A DNA stretch of 64,000 nucleotides from Ignavibacteria bacterium (GTDB lineage: Bacteria > Bacteroidota > Ignavibacteria > Kapaibacteriales > UBA961), in contig JADJXV010000009.1 in assembly GCA_016720145.1 (NCBI GenBank), forward strand, positions 38,713-102,712, given 5' to 3'. Shown here piece after piece: positions 1-8,827 of the stretch. The notes beneath the pieces are model-generated. The model saw only the letters and a program-made list of their open reading frames with translations, did no database searches and was not told where the DNA came from. The position numbers were made by a program, and so were the translations under genes. Each line of letters starts with the position of its first letter. Within the stretch, counting starts at the first letter, position 1.

Positions 1-2
1 TC

Positions 3-701
3 ATTGAACAACAGCTCGATAATGTATTTGATATTAAATTCGCTTTTAATAAATGGTCGCTTGGAGATGACTTCTGTTATACTCTCGGCTTCACCGACGA
101 ACAAATGAATGACTATTCATTCGATATGCTCCGCGAACTCGGTTTCAGCAAAGACGATATCGAGCTTGCCAATGACTATGTCTGCGGTACAATGATGATC
201 GAAGGCGCACCACACTTACAAGACAAACACTTGCCTATCTTTGACTGCGCCAATAAATGTGGACGCAAAGGTAAGCGCTATATCGAGTACATGGCGCATG
301 TGCGTATGATGGCAGCAGCACAACCATTTATTTCGGGCGCAATTTCCAAGACAGTGAATATGCCTGCCGATGCCTCGGTCGAAGATGTCGGTAATGTATA
401 TATGCAATCCTGGAAACTCATGGTGAAAGCAATTGCACTTTACCGCGATGGTTCGAAACTCTCCCAACCGCTTAATTCTTCGAATTATGATGACTTAGAT
501 GAAATCATTATGCTTGGTGATGAAGATACTCTAGACGAGACTCTCGGACAAAAAGAAGTGCAGGAACGCATCATCGAGCGAGTCTATCACCGAGCTGAAC
601 GCCGACGTTTACCCAAAAACGTCGCGGTCATGTACGTGAAGGATATGTCGGCGGACACAAAGTATTCCTCCGCACCGGTGAATTCGAGGATGGAACATTA
701 G
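3..701 (+). CDS. nrdJ: Class II ribonucleotide reductase, upstream part (5' end outside window, frameshifted)
   Basis: Adenosylcobalamin-dependent ribonucleoside-diphosphate reductase, which makes deoxyribonucleotides without needing oxygen. The frame is open from base 3, so the gene begins upstream of the window. The segments LPIFDCANKCGRKGKRYIEY, AAAQPFISGAISKTVNMP and ALYRDGSKLSQPLN are the typical C-terminal barrel signature of the large NrdJ proteins. The family reading is lost after RRRLPK, near base 617: the next 30 or so residues to the stop at 701 are unlike NrdJ, while the proper continuation is in the frame that starts at 620. The run of five A at 615-619 appears to lack one base. 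The ATG at 105 is internal, not the true start. The family assignment is secure; whether the break is biological is doubtful. Confidence 0.9.
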   Translation: MEQQLDNVFDIKFAFNKWSLGDDFCYTLGFTDEQMNDYSFDMLRELGFSKDDIELANDYVCGTMMIEGAPHLQDKHLPIFDCANKCGRKGKRYIEYMAHVRMMAAAQPFISGAISKTVNMPADASVEDVGNVYMQSWKLMVKAIALYRDGSKLSQPLNSSNYDDLDEIIMLGDEDTLDETLGQKEVQERIIERVYHRAERRRLPKNVAVMYVKDMSADTKYSSAPVNSRMEH

Positions 702-1252
702 GTGAAATCTTCATCGATATGTACAAAGAAGGCGCATCCTTCAAGGGACTCATGAACTGTTTTGCTGTGCTTGCCTCCAAAGCATTGCAATACGGAATCC
801 CTCTCGATGAATTGGTCGATTCGTTTACGTTTACACGCTTCGAGCCGGCCGGCCCTGTCCAAGGTCATGAAGCAATTAAAAACGCAACATCAGTTCTCGA
901 TTATATATTCCGTTCGCTCGGCTACGATTATCTCAATCGTACGGATTTCGTTCATATTAAAGCAGTTGATGAAGTGCCGGCAAAGCCGCCGGTAGTTTTA
1001 CCCAAAGGTCATCAATCCAGATCGGATGCTTCCGCAATTCTTGCTCTCGACTTTGCTGACTCGACGACTCGCGCCTCGGCTAAAATTACTCCCACTAATA
1101 GCAGCAATGGAGGTACTCTCACTAAAGTATATGAAGCCAAAACCAAAGGGTACACAGGAGAGCAATGCTCCAACTGTAGCTCGATGCGAGTCAAACGCAA
1201 CGGAAGCTGCACAGTCTGTGAAGACTGCGGCACGACGAGCGGATGTTCATAA
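620..1252 (+). CDS. nrdJ: Class II ribonucleotide reductase, C-terminal part (continuation after frameshift)
   Basis: Continuation of the same reductase in another frame. Reading from base 620 gives RRGHVREGYVGGHKVFLRTG and then GEIFIDMYKEGASFKGLMNC, which joins directly to RRRLPK of the upstream piece. The first in-frame ATG is at 719, but conserved sequence lies before it. The C-terminus has a cysteine-rich tail (CSNCSS, then CTVCEDCG and a final CS), the zinc-ribbon and redox-cysteine end usual for B12-type reductases of this size. With one base restored, the two pieces make a continuous 416-residue C-terminal portion. A strong terminator follows 22 bases after the stop, so this is the last gene of its unit. 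Confidence 0.88.
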   Translation, partial: RRGHVREGYVGGHKVFLRTGEFEDGTLGEIFIDMYKEGASFKGLMNCFAVLASKALQYGIPLDELVDSFTFTRFEPAGPVQGHEAIKNATSVLDYIFRSLGYDYLNRTDFVHIKAVDEVPAKPPVVLPKGHQSRSDASAILALDFADSTTRASAKITPTNSSNGGTLTKVYEAKTKGYTGEQCSNCSSMRVKRNGSCTVCEDCGTTSGCS

Positions 1253-1273
1253 ACTTTCCTGATTGATTCAAAT

Positions 1274-1310
1274 AAAAAAGTCCTATTTGCCAGCAAATAG
1301 GACTTTTTTT
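1274..1310 (+). terminator. Rho-independent terminator after nrdJ
   Basis: Perfect 10-bp stem GTCCTATTTG / CAAATAGGAC with a 4-base loop, preceded by a run of A and followed by seven T, so it could work on both strands. It closes the reductase transcription unit. The remaining 160 bases up to 1,470 show only an AT-rich leader. Confidence 0.9.
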
Positions 1311-1469
1311 ATGTGCCGCCCTCCCGAGAGTATCGCTTCGGAGCGATGCCCTCGGTTTACACGCCATGTTCTGTATAGATGCTCCATTTCAAAGTGTCTT
1401 GCTCATATTCTTCCTGAATTTTAGTAATTTGAAATTAAATTCTTTCACTTCTATTTTTTTTGTGAAAAT

Positions 1470-3836
1470 ATGAAACATCTTTACTCGCACCTTGTCCTTC
1501 TATCTCTATGTGTTGCAGGAAGTTTATTATCATATATCAATACCCATGCTGCCTTGTTTGGCAATACTCCCGGCACACTACAACATATTCTTGGCGGACA
1601 TGGTGGCTGGATTCTCGATGCATGTTGGAGTCCGGACTCGAAATATGTCATCACCGGCAGTGAAGACAAAACTGAGATTATCTGGGATGCAGCTTCCGGT
1701 AAACGGTTACACACTCTGCATACTAACTATAAAAATGGTATTAACAAAGTACTCTGGAGTCCAGACGGCTCAAAAGTAAGTACCGGGGGCGACGGCTCGG
1801 ATATATGGGACACCCAAACCGGAGATAAATTATTAACTATCAAAGGGTTTGTATTCGAATGGAGCCCTGATGGGAAGTGGCTATTTATTGGCAACTTTGA
1901 CTCGACGGCCTATATTCTGGATGGAAATTCACTCGAAATAGTACAGCAGCTCAATGGCTCTGCAGTACGTATTATTCTCGCTAAATGGAGCTATGACAGC
2001 CAAAAAATCATCACCCATGGTGCATACGACTCAACCGCTGTTGTATGGAATGCGCCTTTAGGTACCAAACTGCTAACATTACCCGGGATCAATTCCTTCC
2101 TAATGGATATCTTTTGGAGTACTGATGGTACACGAATTATGACCATGAGTGATACATCGCTTGTTACATGGAATGCTCTCACTGGTGAACGAATTTCTAC
2201 TGCTATTGTGCCAATGTACAGTCAATATTTTAGTCCTGACGGCACCAAAATTATATATAACTCAACTGTTTATGATACTCAAAGCGGCAAAATAGTATCC
2301 AATCTTGTTGGAAATTCAGAATCATCCTACTCATACTCTTGGTCACCGGACAACAGGCATCTTGCTTCGTCAGGTAATGATAATACTGTTTTTTTATGGG
2401 ATGCATTAGCAGGAACGAAACTCCATACCTTACAAGGACATAATTCGAAAGTATCGATAGCGCGATGGAGTCCTGATAGTTCACGAGTAGTGACCGGTGG
2501 AGGGCATAACTACTATAATCCTATACGTAACGATCCGCGAGATTTTACGGCAAGGATTTGGGATGTAAACACAGGAAAACAGATTCATGTACTCATGCAA
2601 CATCACAACCAAGTGAAGAACGTGAATTGGAGTCCGGATGGTTCACTTCTAGCATCTTGTAGCGCAGATACAACTACAATTATCTGGAACACAACCACCG
2701 GTGATACAGTACTTATCTTACGTGGTCACTCTAACCGGGTTGAGAATGCCTATTGGTCGCCAAGTGGAGATAGAATCCTCACCAGAGGCGGAGATAGTAG
2801 CTCCATTCTATGGGATGCCATTTCCGGCAATCAACTCTTCACCCTAAAAAGCTTTTCGTACAATCTTTCAGCCAACTGGCGTCCGGACGGCAAGCAAATT
2901 GCAACCACGAATCTCAATTCTACCAACATTTGGGACGCAGCTACCGGTATAAAAATATATACGTTACAAGGACATACCAAAACAGTAAATGATGCCGTCT
3001 GGAGTCCGGACGGAAAATATATTGCTACCGCCAGTGAAGATAAAACAGCTATACTATGGGATGCTTCATCTTTCGAAAAGCTAATTACTTTATCGACAAG
3101 TGAATATTCGATCTCTACTCTTATCTGGAGCCCTGACGGCTCTCGCATCGCTATACCAACCGGTACTACGAAAGTTTCGACCGAAGTATGGGATGTGAAT
3201 TCTCGTACCAAACTATTCACAATTCAGAAAAATAAAGCTGTTTGGTATCGTGATGGTAAGCGTTTAATTGTTGGGAACTTCATATATGATGGCTTTACAG
3301 GTGTTTATCTTGATTCATTATCAGACAACGTATTAAGTGACAAATGGTGGAGCCCGGATAGAATGCAATTCGCCGTAGTGAATACATCAACAGTAGATGA
3401 TAAATTTATCAATATTACAATCTGGAATGCCACTTCAGGTAAAAAGCTCTATGAATTGTACGGACATCGCGACTTTATCAATAATCTACAATGGAGTCCG
3501 GACGGCACTCGAATAGCCAGTGCAGGCTATGACAACACCGCACGAATATGGCTCATCAATGTAAGTACTTCCGTACAGGAAGAGCCGACTCCACTCCACA
3601 ATAGTGCAGAATTCTCCCTCTTCCCCAACCCAACAGACAATTCCCTCCACCTTTCCTTTGCCGCCGAAAGCGCGGTTTCAAGCGCCGTACAGATTTGCGA
3701 CCTCCTCGGACGCACGGTAGCGACCGCCGATATTCCGGCAGGATCTAAAGAATGGACGATGAGTGTGGGTAATTTACCGGCCGGTCTGTATGCCGTTCGG
3801 TGGAATGGTGGCGTGCGGAAATTGGTTGTGCAATAG
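1470..3836 (+). CDS. Secreted WD40-repeat propeller protein with T9SS type A sorting domain
   Basis: 788-residue secreted protein of unknown function. Residues 1-28 form a signal peptide starting MKHLYSHLVLLSLC. Residues about 35-690 are WD40 repeats: the motif WSPDG or a close variant recurs more than ten times, each followed by an A-S/T-x-D-D/N-T segment and a W-(D/N) ending, enough for two seven-bladed propellers. The last 70 residues (FSLFPNPTDNSLHLSF to GGVRKLVVQ) are a type IX secretion sorting domain, so the product should cross the outer membrane and be released or attached to the surface. Its C-terminal domain is nearly identical to those of the two genes downstream. The start follows an AT-rich leader with TTCTTTCACTT, also present before the two paralogues. 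Confidence 0.9.
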   Translation: MKHLYSHLVLLSLCVAGSLLSYINTHAALFGNTPGTLQHILGGHGGWILDACWSPDSKYVITGSEDKTEIIWDAASGKRLHTLHTNYKNGINKVLWSPDGSKVSTGGDGSDIWDTQTGDKLLTIKGFVFEWSPDGKWLFIGNFDSTAYILDGNSLEIVQQLNGSAVRIILAKWSYDSQKIITHGAYDSTAVVWNAPLGTKLLTLPGINSFLMDIFWSTDGTRIMTMSDTSLVTWNALTGERISTAIVPMYSQYFSPDGTKIIYNSTVYDTQSGKIVSNLVGNSESSYSYSWSPDNRHLASSGNDNTVFLWDALAGTKLHTLQGHNSKVSIARWSPDSSRVVTGGGHNYYNPIRNDPRDFTARIWDVNTGKQIHVLMQHHNQVKNVNWSPDGSLLASCSADTTTIIWNTTTGDTVLILRGHSNRVENAYWSPSGDRILTRGGDSSSILWDAISGNQLFTLKSFSYNLSANWRPDGKQIATTNLNSTNIWDAATGIKIYTLQGHTKTVNDAVWSPDGKYIATASEDKTAILWDASSFEKLITLSTSEYSISTLIWSPDGSRIAIPTGTTKVSTEVWDVNSRTKLFTIQKNKAVWYRDGKRLIVGNFIYDGFTGVYLDSLSDNVLSDKWWSPDRMQFAVVNTSTVDDKFINITIWNATSGKKLYELYGHRDFINNLQWSPDGTRIASAGYDNTARIWLINVSTSVQEEPTPLHNSAEFSLFPNPTDNSLHLSFAAESAVSSAVQICDLLGRTVATADIPAGSKEWTMSVGNLPAGLYAVRWNGGVRKLVVQ

Positions 3837-3844
3837 CTTGCTTA

Positions 3845-3869
3845 TACTCTTCTTGAAGAGTACTCTTTT
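3845..3869 (+). terminator. Weak terminator-like hairpin between WD40 genes
   Basis: Short stem TACTCTT / AAGAGTA with a 4-base loop, followed by CTCTTTTA. A comparable small hairpin (GCTCT / AGAGC, then ATTATTATT) lies after the next gene at about 5,333-5,355. Either could end or attenuate transcription, but both stems are short. Confidence 0.35.
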
Positions 3870-3910
3870 AATAAAATACATTCTTTCACTTCAATTTTTA
3901 AGGTAATTAC

Positions 3911-5323
3911 ATGAAACATCTTTTCATAGTTAGTATCCTGATGGTTTTGACAGTTTCAAGCAATTCATTGGCCAGCCAAGATGATAAAAACAGCTCTTTA
4001 GCACCAACGGATGCCCGGCAGATGAGCGGCACTCCGGGCACAGTGCAATTTACCCTCAGCGAACATACCGGCCGCGTCAAAACAGTCGCATGGAGTCCGG
4101 ACGGAACGAAAATCGTCACTACCAGCGGTGATGAGACAGCGAAAATCTGGTCTTCCGCTACCGGCGCACTCCTCACCACTATCCAGGGATTTTACTATAT
4201 GAACAAATTGTGTTGGAGCCCCGACGGCAGCAAGATCGCAGGTCAGACTGACGATTCAACCGTTACTATTTGGGCTGCTACAAGTGGCAACGTCCTCTTT
4301 ACATTAGACCAATATCCTTCGTACATTCAGCGCGTGAGCTGGAGCCCGGACGGCTCGAAAATCGCTATTAGCTACGGTGATTCTGCTACCGTCTTTTGGT
4401 CGGGGTCGAGCACAACTAAACTTCTAACCTTAGATAAATTATCGGGCTATATCAATGTTCTACGCTGGAGTCCGGACGGAACAAAGATTGCCGCGGCAGG
4501 CAGTCGTGCTAGAGTAAACTTTTGGTCAACCATTACCGGCGAATGGCTTTATTTTGTTCAGCATACCGGTAGCGTGAATGATGTTGATTGGAGTCCGGAT
4601 GGTACCCTAACTGCATCGGCGAGCGGTGATGAAACTATCGTCATCGCCTCGGCGAGTACGGGGGATATTCGGCATTGGTTAGTGTCTCAAAAAAGCTTTA
4701 TCAGTGTACGCTGGCATCCAGACGGCAAATCACTACTCACGACGACCTCCGATGGGAAAGCCGATATTTGGCCGTCACTCAAGGGTGGTGATCAACCGCG
4801 TGTTACTTTTAATAAAAATATCAAGCAAACATTCTCCTATCAAGCTATACCCGCTCTTTGGAGTCCTGACTTTACAAAAGTCCTCACAACGGATGCTGAC
4901 AGTACAGCAAAGGTATGGTCTGCCGCTACCGGCGCGCTCCACCTAACACTACGAGCGCACACAGGCGATATTACAGATGCCTGCTGGAGTCCGGACGGCG
5001 CGAGAATAGCAACTGCAAGCGATGATAGCACTGCAAAAGTATGGTACATTACCGATGCGAGTGGAATTCAAGATTCCCCCACTCCTATCGAAGCAGGATT
5101 CTCCCTCTTCCCCAATCCAACAGACAATTCCTTCCACATTTCCTTTGCCACCGAAAGCGCGGTATCAAGCGCCGTACAGATTTGCGACCTCCTCGGGCGC
5201 ATGGTAGCGACCGCCGAAGTCCCGGCAGGCGCGAAAGAATGGACGATGAGTGTAGGTAATTTACCGGCCGGTCTGTATGCCGTTCGGTGGAATGGTGACG
5301 TGCGGAAATTGGTTGTGAGGTAG
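3911..5323 (+). CDS. Secreted WD40-repeat protein with T9SS sorting domain, copy A of tandem pair
   Basis: 470-residue secreted protein. A signal peptide (MKHLFIVSILMVLTVSSNSLA) is followed by a polar linker, about eight WSPDG-type WD40 blades at residues 45-385, and a T9SS type A sorting domain (FSLFPNPTDNSFHISF to GDVRKLVVR) over the last 75 residues. It is one unit of a tandem duplication: the next gene starts exactly 1,490 bases later and shares the leader, signal peptide and most blades. The two copies differ mostly in the region about residues 255-320, where the downstream copy carries a few extra residues. Blade-rich surface propellers usually bind proteins or polymers; no enzyme motif is visible. 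Its own leader resembles a promoter region, so it need not be co-transcribed with the first WD40 gene. Confidence 0.9.
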   Translation: MKHLFIVSILMVLTVSSNSLASQDDKNSSLAPTDARQMSGTPGTVQFTLSEHTGRVKTVAWSPDGTKIVTTSGDETAKIWSSATGALLTTIQGFYYMNKLCWSPDGSKIAGQTDDSTVTIWAATSGNVLFTLDQYPSYIQRVSWSPDGSKIAISYGDSATVFWSGSSTTKLLTLDKLSGYINVLRWSPDGTKIAAAGSRARVNFWSTITGEWLYFVQHTGSVNDVDWSPDGTLTASASGDETIVIASASTGDIRHWLVSQKSFISVRWHPDGKSLLTTTSDGKADIWPSLKGGDQPRVTFNKNIKQTFSYQAIPALWSPDFTKVLTTDADSTAKVWSAATGALHLTLRAHTGDITDACWSPDGARIATASDDSTAKVWYITDASGIQDSPTPIEAGFSLFPNPTDNSFHISFATESAVSSAVQICDLLGRMVATAEVPAGAKEWTMSVGNLPAGLYAVRWNGDVRKLVVR

Positions 5324-5400
5324 AGTGCTTTTGCTCTTTTTGGAGAGCATTATTATTAAAATCAAATACATTCTTTCACTTCAATTTTTAAGGTAATTAC

Positions 5401-6828
5401 ATGAAACATCTTTTCATAGTTAGTATCCTGATGGTTTTGACAGTTTCAAGCAACTCTCTTGCGAGTCAAGATGATAAAAACAGCTCTTCAGCACCAACGG
5501 ATGCCAGAGGTATGAGCGGCACTCCGGGCACGGTGCAATTTACCCTCAGCGGACATACCAGACGTGTCAAAACAGTCGCATGGAGTCCGGACGGAACGAA
5601 AATCGTCACCACCAGTGGCGATGAGACAGCGAAAATCTGGTCTGCCGCTACCGGCGCACTCCTCACCACCATCCAGGGATTTTACTATATGGACAGATTG
5701 TGTTGGAGCCCCGACGGCAGCAAGCTCGCCGGTAAGACTGATGATTCAACCGTTACCATTTGGGCTGCTACAAGCGGCAACGTCCTCTTTACGTTAAACG
5801 AATATCCTTCTTATATTAAGCACATAAGCTGGAGTCCCGACGGCTCTAAAATTGCTGTCAACTATGGTGACTCCGCTACCGTCATTTGGTCGGGGACGAG
5901 CGCAACAAAACTTCTTACCTTAGATAAATTATCGGGCTATATCAATGTTCTGCGTTGGAGTCCGGACGGAACAAAGATTGCCACGGCGGGCAGTCGTGCA
6001 AGAGTAAACTTTTGGTCAACCATCACCGGCGAATGGCTTTATTTTGTTCAGCATACCGGTAGCGTGAATGATGTTGATTGGAGTCCGGATGGTACCCTAA
6101 CTGCATCGGCGAGCGATGATTATACTATTGTCATCGCCTCGGCAAGTACAGGGGATATTATTAAATTTTTAGTCTCAGATGATATCTATAGCTTTATAAG
6201 CGTACGCTGGCATCCTGATGGCAAGAGAGTACTCACCACCAATTACTATGGAAAAGCGAGTATTTGGTCGACGGTCGATAAGTTTGAGTATAGTTATGAA
6301 CCCCTCATTACCTTTGTAAAAAATAGCAAGCGAACATCACACTATCAAGCGACACCCGCTCTTTGGAGCCCTGACTTTACCAAAGTACTGGCAACGGATG
6401 CCGACAGTACAGCACAAGTATGGTCTGCTGCCACCGGCGCGCTCCAACTAACACTGCAAGCGCATAACGGTGAAATTACGTCTGCCTGCTGGAGTCCGGA
6501 CGGCGCAAGAATAGCAACTGCAAGCGATGATAGCACTGCAAAAGTATGGTATATTACCGATGCGAGTGGAATTCAAGATTCTCCCACGCTAACTGAAGCA
6601 GGATTCTCCCTCTTCCCCAACCCTACAGACAATTCCCTCCACCTCTCCTTTGCCACCGAAAACGCAGTATCAAGCGCCGTGCAGATTTGCGACCTCCTCG
6701 GACGCACGGTAGCGACCGCCGATATCCCGGCAGGTACTAAAGAATGGACGATGAGTGTGGGTAATTTACCGGCAGGTGTGTATGTCGTTCGGTGGGGTGG
6801 TGGGGTGCGGAAATTGGTTGTACGTTAA
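5401..6828 (+). CDS. Secreted WD40-repeat protein with T9SS sorting domain, copy B of tandem pair
   Basis: 475-residue paralogue of the preceding gene with the same signal peptide (MKHLFIVSILMVLTVSSNSLA), WD40 blades and T9SS type A sorting domain (FSLFPNPTDNSLHLSF to GGVRKLVVR). Compared with copy A it carries several substitutions and a short insertion in the fifth to sixth blade (around YSFISVRWHPDGKRVL), the variable part of the pair. Many changes between the copies are synonymous or conservative, which suggests the protein is kept intact rather than decaying. No convincing terminator follows; the next gene is on the other strand and ends 70 bases away. Confidence 0.9.
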   Translation: MKHLFIVSILMVLTVSSNSLASQDDKNSSSAPTDARGMSGTPGTVQFTLSGHTRRVKTVAWSPDGTKIVTTSGDETAKIWSAATGALLTTIQGFYYMDRLCWSPDGSKLAGKTDDSTVTIWAATSGNVLFTLNEYPSYIKHISWSPDGSKIAVNYGDSATVIWSGTSATKLLTLDKLSGYINVLRWSPDGTKIATAGSRARVNFWSTITGEWLYFVQHTGSVNDVDWSPDGTLTASASDDYTIVIASASTGDIIKFLVSDDIYSFISVRWHPDGKRVLTTNYYGKASIWSTVDKFEYSYEPLITFVKNSKRTSHYQATPALWSPDFTKVLATDADSTAQVWSAATGALQLTLQAHNGEITSACWSPDGARIATASDDSTAKVWYITDASGIQDSPTLTEAGFSLFPNPTDNSLHLSFATENAVSSAVQICDLLGRTVATADIPAGTKEWTMSVGNLPAGVYVVRWGGGVRKLVVR

Positions 6829-6900
6829 GAAGGAAAGACCACGATTTTGATTAAAGGGAAATATATCTATTCGTTATCAAGCAACTTTTAATACATGTAT

Positions 6901-8565
6901 TTACTGGCTTGATGAAAAATTATATTTCTTTGTTTGACAGTTCTCACAGTACACAATGGTTGGAGCGAGCAGAGATACTACTCTTTCTTGAGGAGATAAA
7001 TATAGGAGAACTTTGTCTTGAATTAATTCTTCTAATACAGCTATTGCTATTTCAATAACTTGCGTTTTTATACTTTCAATTTTTTGGAGTGGGTTTTTAC
7101 AATTTAACAGATCATGTTTAAGAGGGTTACCATGAACAATACTACTTCTAAAATCATAAAGATTAATTAAGACTGTTTTACTCACTTTCGTGTCGCTTCG
7201 TTTTAAAATTTCGGCGATAGAATTAACAACTGATTTTGTTGTAGATATTGGAGAATTAAACATACTTTCCCAAGCAATAAAAGCATCTAGAATTGAATCA
7301 ATAGGATCAATTCTATTGTAAAGGGAAGCTAATAACCTCCGAAGCGCTAACGATATGTAAGATAAATCGATTGAGCCTAATTTTACAAACCAATTTTTAA
7401 TTTTGTTCAGTGCTTCCATGTCTAGAATTGAAACTCCCATGCCTGCACTATTGTTTGGAATGATTCGGGGGTGGTGCATGCTTAATGGAGCATCTTGATC
7501 TATAAATGTAGACTTAAATGGGGCAGGTAAAGCTCTTGTACTAATTACTGTTGAAATTGCTATTTTATTTACAAGGTCTTCTAAGATATGGTTAGCTTGA
7601 TTGAAAATATCTTCTACTTTATCACTCTCCTTAGAGTCTTGGTTGTCCACGATAATATTTGTATTAAAGTGAGCTGTTGTAACTCTATATTCTAACGTAC
7701 ACCCAGTTATTACCTTTGAATATACGTCGGATGAAGATATTGATATTGTGTGTTGAATGCAAGGGTTGTTTACTTCGTTTATATTCCGAATAATTATATT
7801 ATCACTCAAATTATATTCTTCAATTCCTTCCAAACGTAAACCATAAACACCACAAAAGTAAGATACTTCAATTTCTTCATTATTAGCAATCGCTTTCAAA
7901 CGGATATATTGATTTTCAATATCATCAAGTAAGTTAGTCAAGTTGTATTTTACTCTATAACAACAGTTTTGAAATGATCTGAGAATAAAGGAGCTTGTGA
8001 ATTGCCAAGACCAACAAAAAACGGAGATATCATTATTTAACTTGTAATTAACGTGTGCTTGTAAAGAAACATACTCTTGATCTTCTGAAAAAAGTCGATT
8101 TAAGTCGCTATCCTCAAAAAGTAATTTAGCAACAATATTCGCATCCTGTGGGAAAATGAAAGGATAATTCTGAATACCTGTTTGATCGGAATTAAACCAT
8201 TTGATTTCGTCTATAATTAATAAGCTTGGATAATATTCAGTTCCTTTTTTTAACAAGTAATTTAACAAGCTATTACTATCATTTTTATGGATAATATTAC
8301 CTCCGCAACTTCTTCTCATTTCATTAAACACATTACCATACTTAAAAAGGAAGTGTTTGATTGTAAAATTTGGATTCTGGCTAACGGTTACTTCAGATTC
8401 AGTTATCAAACGGCATAATTCATTTAAGACATGTAATTGTATTGGGTTAAACTGATAATTTTCATCATTTCGCAATTGAAGAATCGGTTCATTACAGTTA
8501 AGTACGTATTGTAGGAATTTCTCACCTACTTTCGATAGAATTAACCCTATTTCTTGATTATTCAT
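6901..8565 (-). CDS. Large protein with C-terminal Apea-like HEPN domain
   Basis: 554-residue protein with no signal peptide. The N-terminal 380 residues are not recognised. The last third looks like an Apea-like HEPN domain: helical segments with LDAFIAWESMFN (about residue 420), a lysine/serine-rich spacer, then LYDFRSSIVHGNPL, where R473-x4-H478 is the Rx4H motif of HEPN ribonucleases, followed by an amphipathic helix with VLEELI. A CENC pair sits near the C-terminus. HEPN domains with an intact Rx4H often cut RNA in toxin-antitoxin or anti-phage systems; that role is inference here. The gene stands alone, with no partner nucleotidyltransferase next to it. It is clearly richer in A and T than the neighbours on both sides, which suggests recent acquisition. 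Confidence 0.6.
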   Translation of the reverse strand: MNNQEIGLILSKVGEKFLQYVLNCNEPILQLRNDENYQFNPIQLHVLNELCRLITESEVTVSQNPNFTIKHFLFKYGNVFNEMRRSCGGNIIHKNDSNSLLNYLLKKGTEYYPSLLIIDEIKWFNSDQTGIQNYPFIFPQDANIVAKLLFEDSDLNRLFSEDQEYVSLQAHVNYKLNNDISVFCWSWQFTSSFILRSFQNCCYRVKYNLTNLLDDIENQYIRLKAIANNEEIEVSYFCGVYGLRLEGIEEYNLSDNIIIRNINEVNNPCIQHTISISSSDVYSKVITGCTLEYRVTTAHFNTNIIVDNQDSKESDKVEDIFNQANHILEDLVNKIAISTVISTRALPAPFKSTFIDQDAPLSMHHPRIIPNNSAGMGVSILDMEALNKIKNWFVKLGSIDLSYISLALRRLLASLYNRIDPIDSILDAFIAWESMFNSPISTTKSVVNSIAEILKRSDTKVSKTVLINLYDFRSSIVHGNPLKHDLLNCKNPLQKIESIKTQVIEIAIAVLEELIQDKVLLYLSPQERVVSLLAPTIVYCENCQTKKYNFSSSQ

Positions 8566-8768
8566 TGTTTTAGTAAGTATCTTCTAAATTATTGTAGAAT
8601 CTATGGATTCAAGAATTATTTTCAATAACTATGCTTTCAAATTCCCTTCTAATCACCACTTATCCAGTTGATACATTTAACTTCATTGCGTATAATTAAA
8701 ACAATACTAGCATGTTCGTGGAACTTTCACTATTTTTGATAATCGCTAGCTATGTCACAACTCTTCAA

Positions 8769-8826
8769 CGTCCGGACGGCAACGGGTGACCGCAGGCGAC
8801 GTATGGAATGCCATGAACCGAAACCA
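8769..8826 (-). repeat. 3'-end-associated dispersed repeat, copy 1
   Basis: On the plus strand this reads GGACGGCAACGGGTGACCGC, then AGGCGACG and a variable stretch ending GAACCGAAACCAC. Related copies lie at about 29,761-29,820 and 57,822-57,880. All three sit directly downstream of the stop codon of a minus-strand gene, here the TonB receptor ending at 8,828. The space between 8,566 and 8,768 is otherwise AT-rich and shows nothing else. Confidence 0.7.
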
Positions 8827-8827
8827 C

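Larger units (their letters stand above)
3874..6828 (+). repeat. 1,490-bp tandem gene duplication including leader
   Basis: The stretch from the leader AAATACATTCTTTCACTTC at 3,874 is repeated at 5,364, with both leaders running unchanged through the start codon. Identity stays high through most of the coding sequence, drops around 4,670-4,860 versus 6,150-6,360, and rises again to the end of the sorting domain. The 3' 230 bases also match the end of the first WD40 gene (about 3,607-3,836), which otherwise is much more diverged. Confidence 0.9.

Noticed and set aside
615..640. Programmed -1 frameshift in nrdJ
   Set aside because: No known precedent in this family, no clear downstream structure, and three other genes show the same kind of deletion.
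1560..6540. TGGAGTCCGGACGG repeats as a DNA element
   Set aside because: They encode the WSPDG core of WD40 blades and keep the reading frame.
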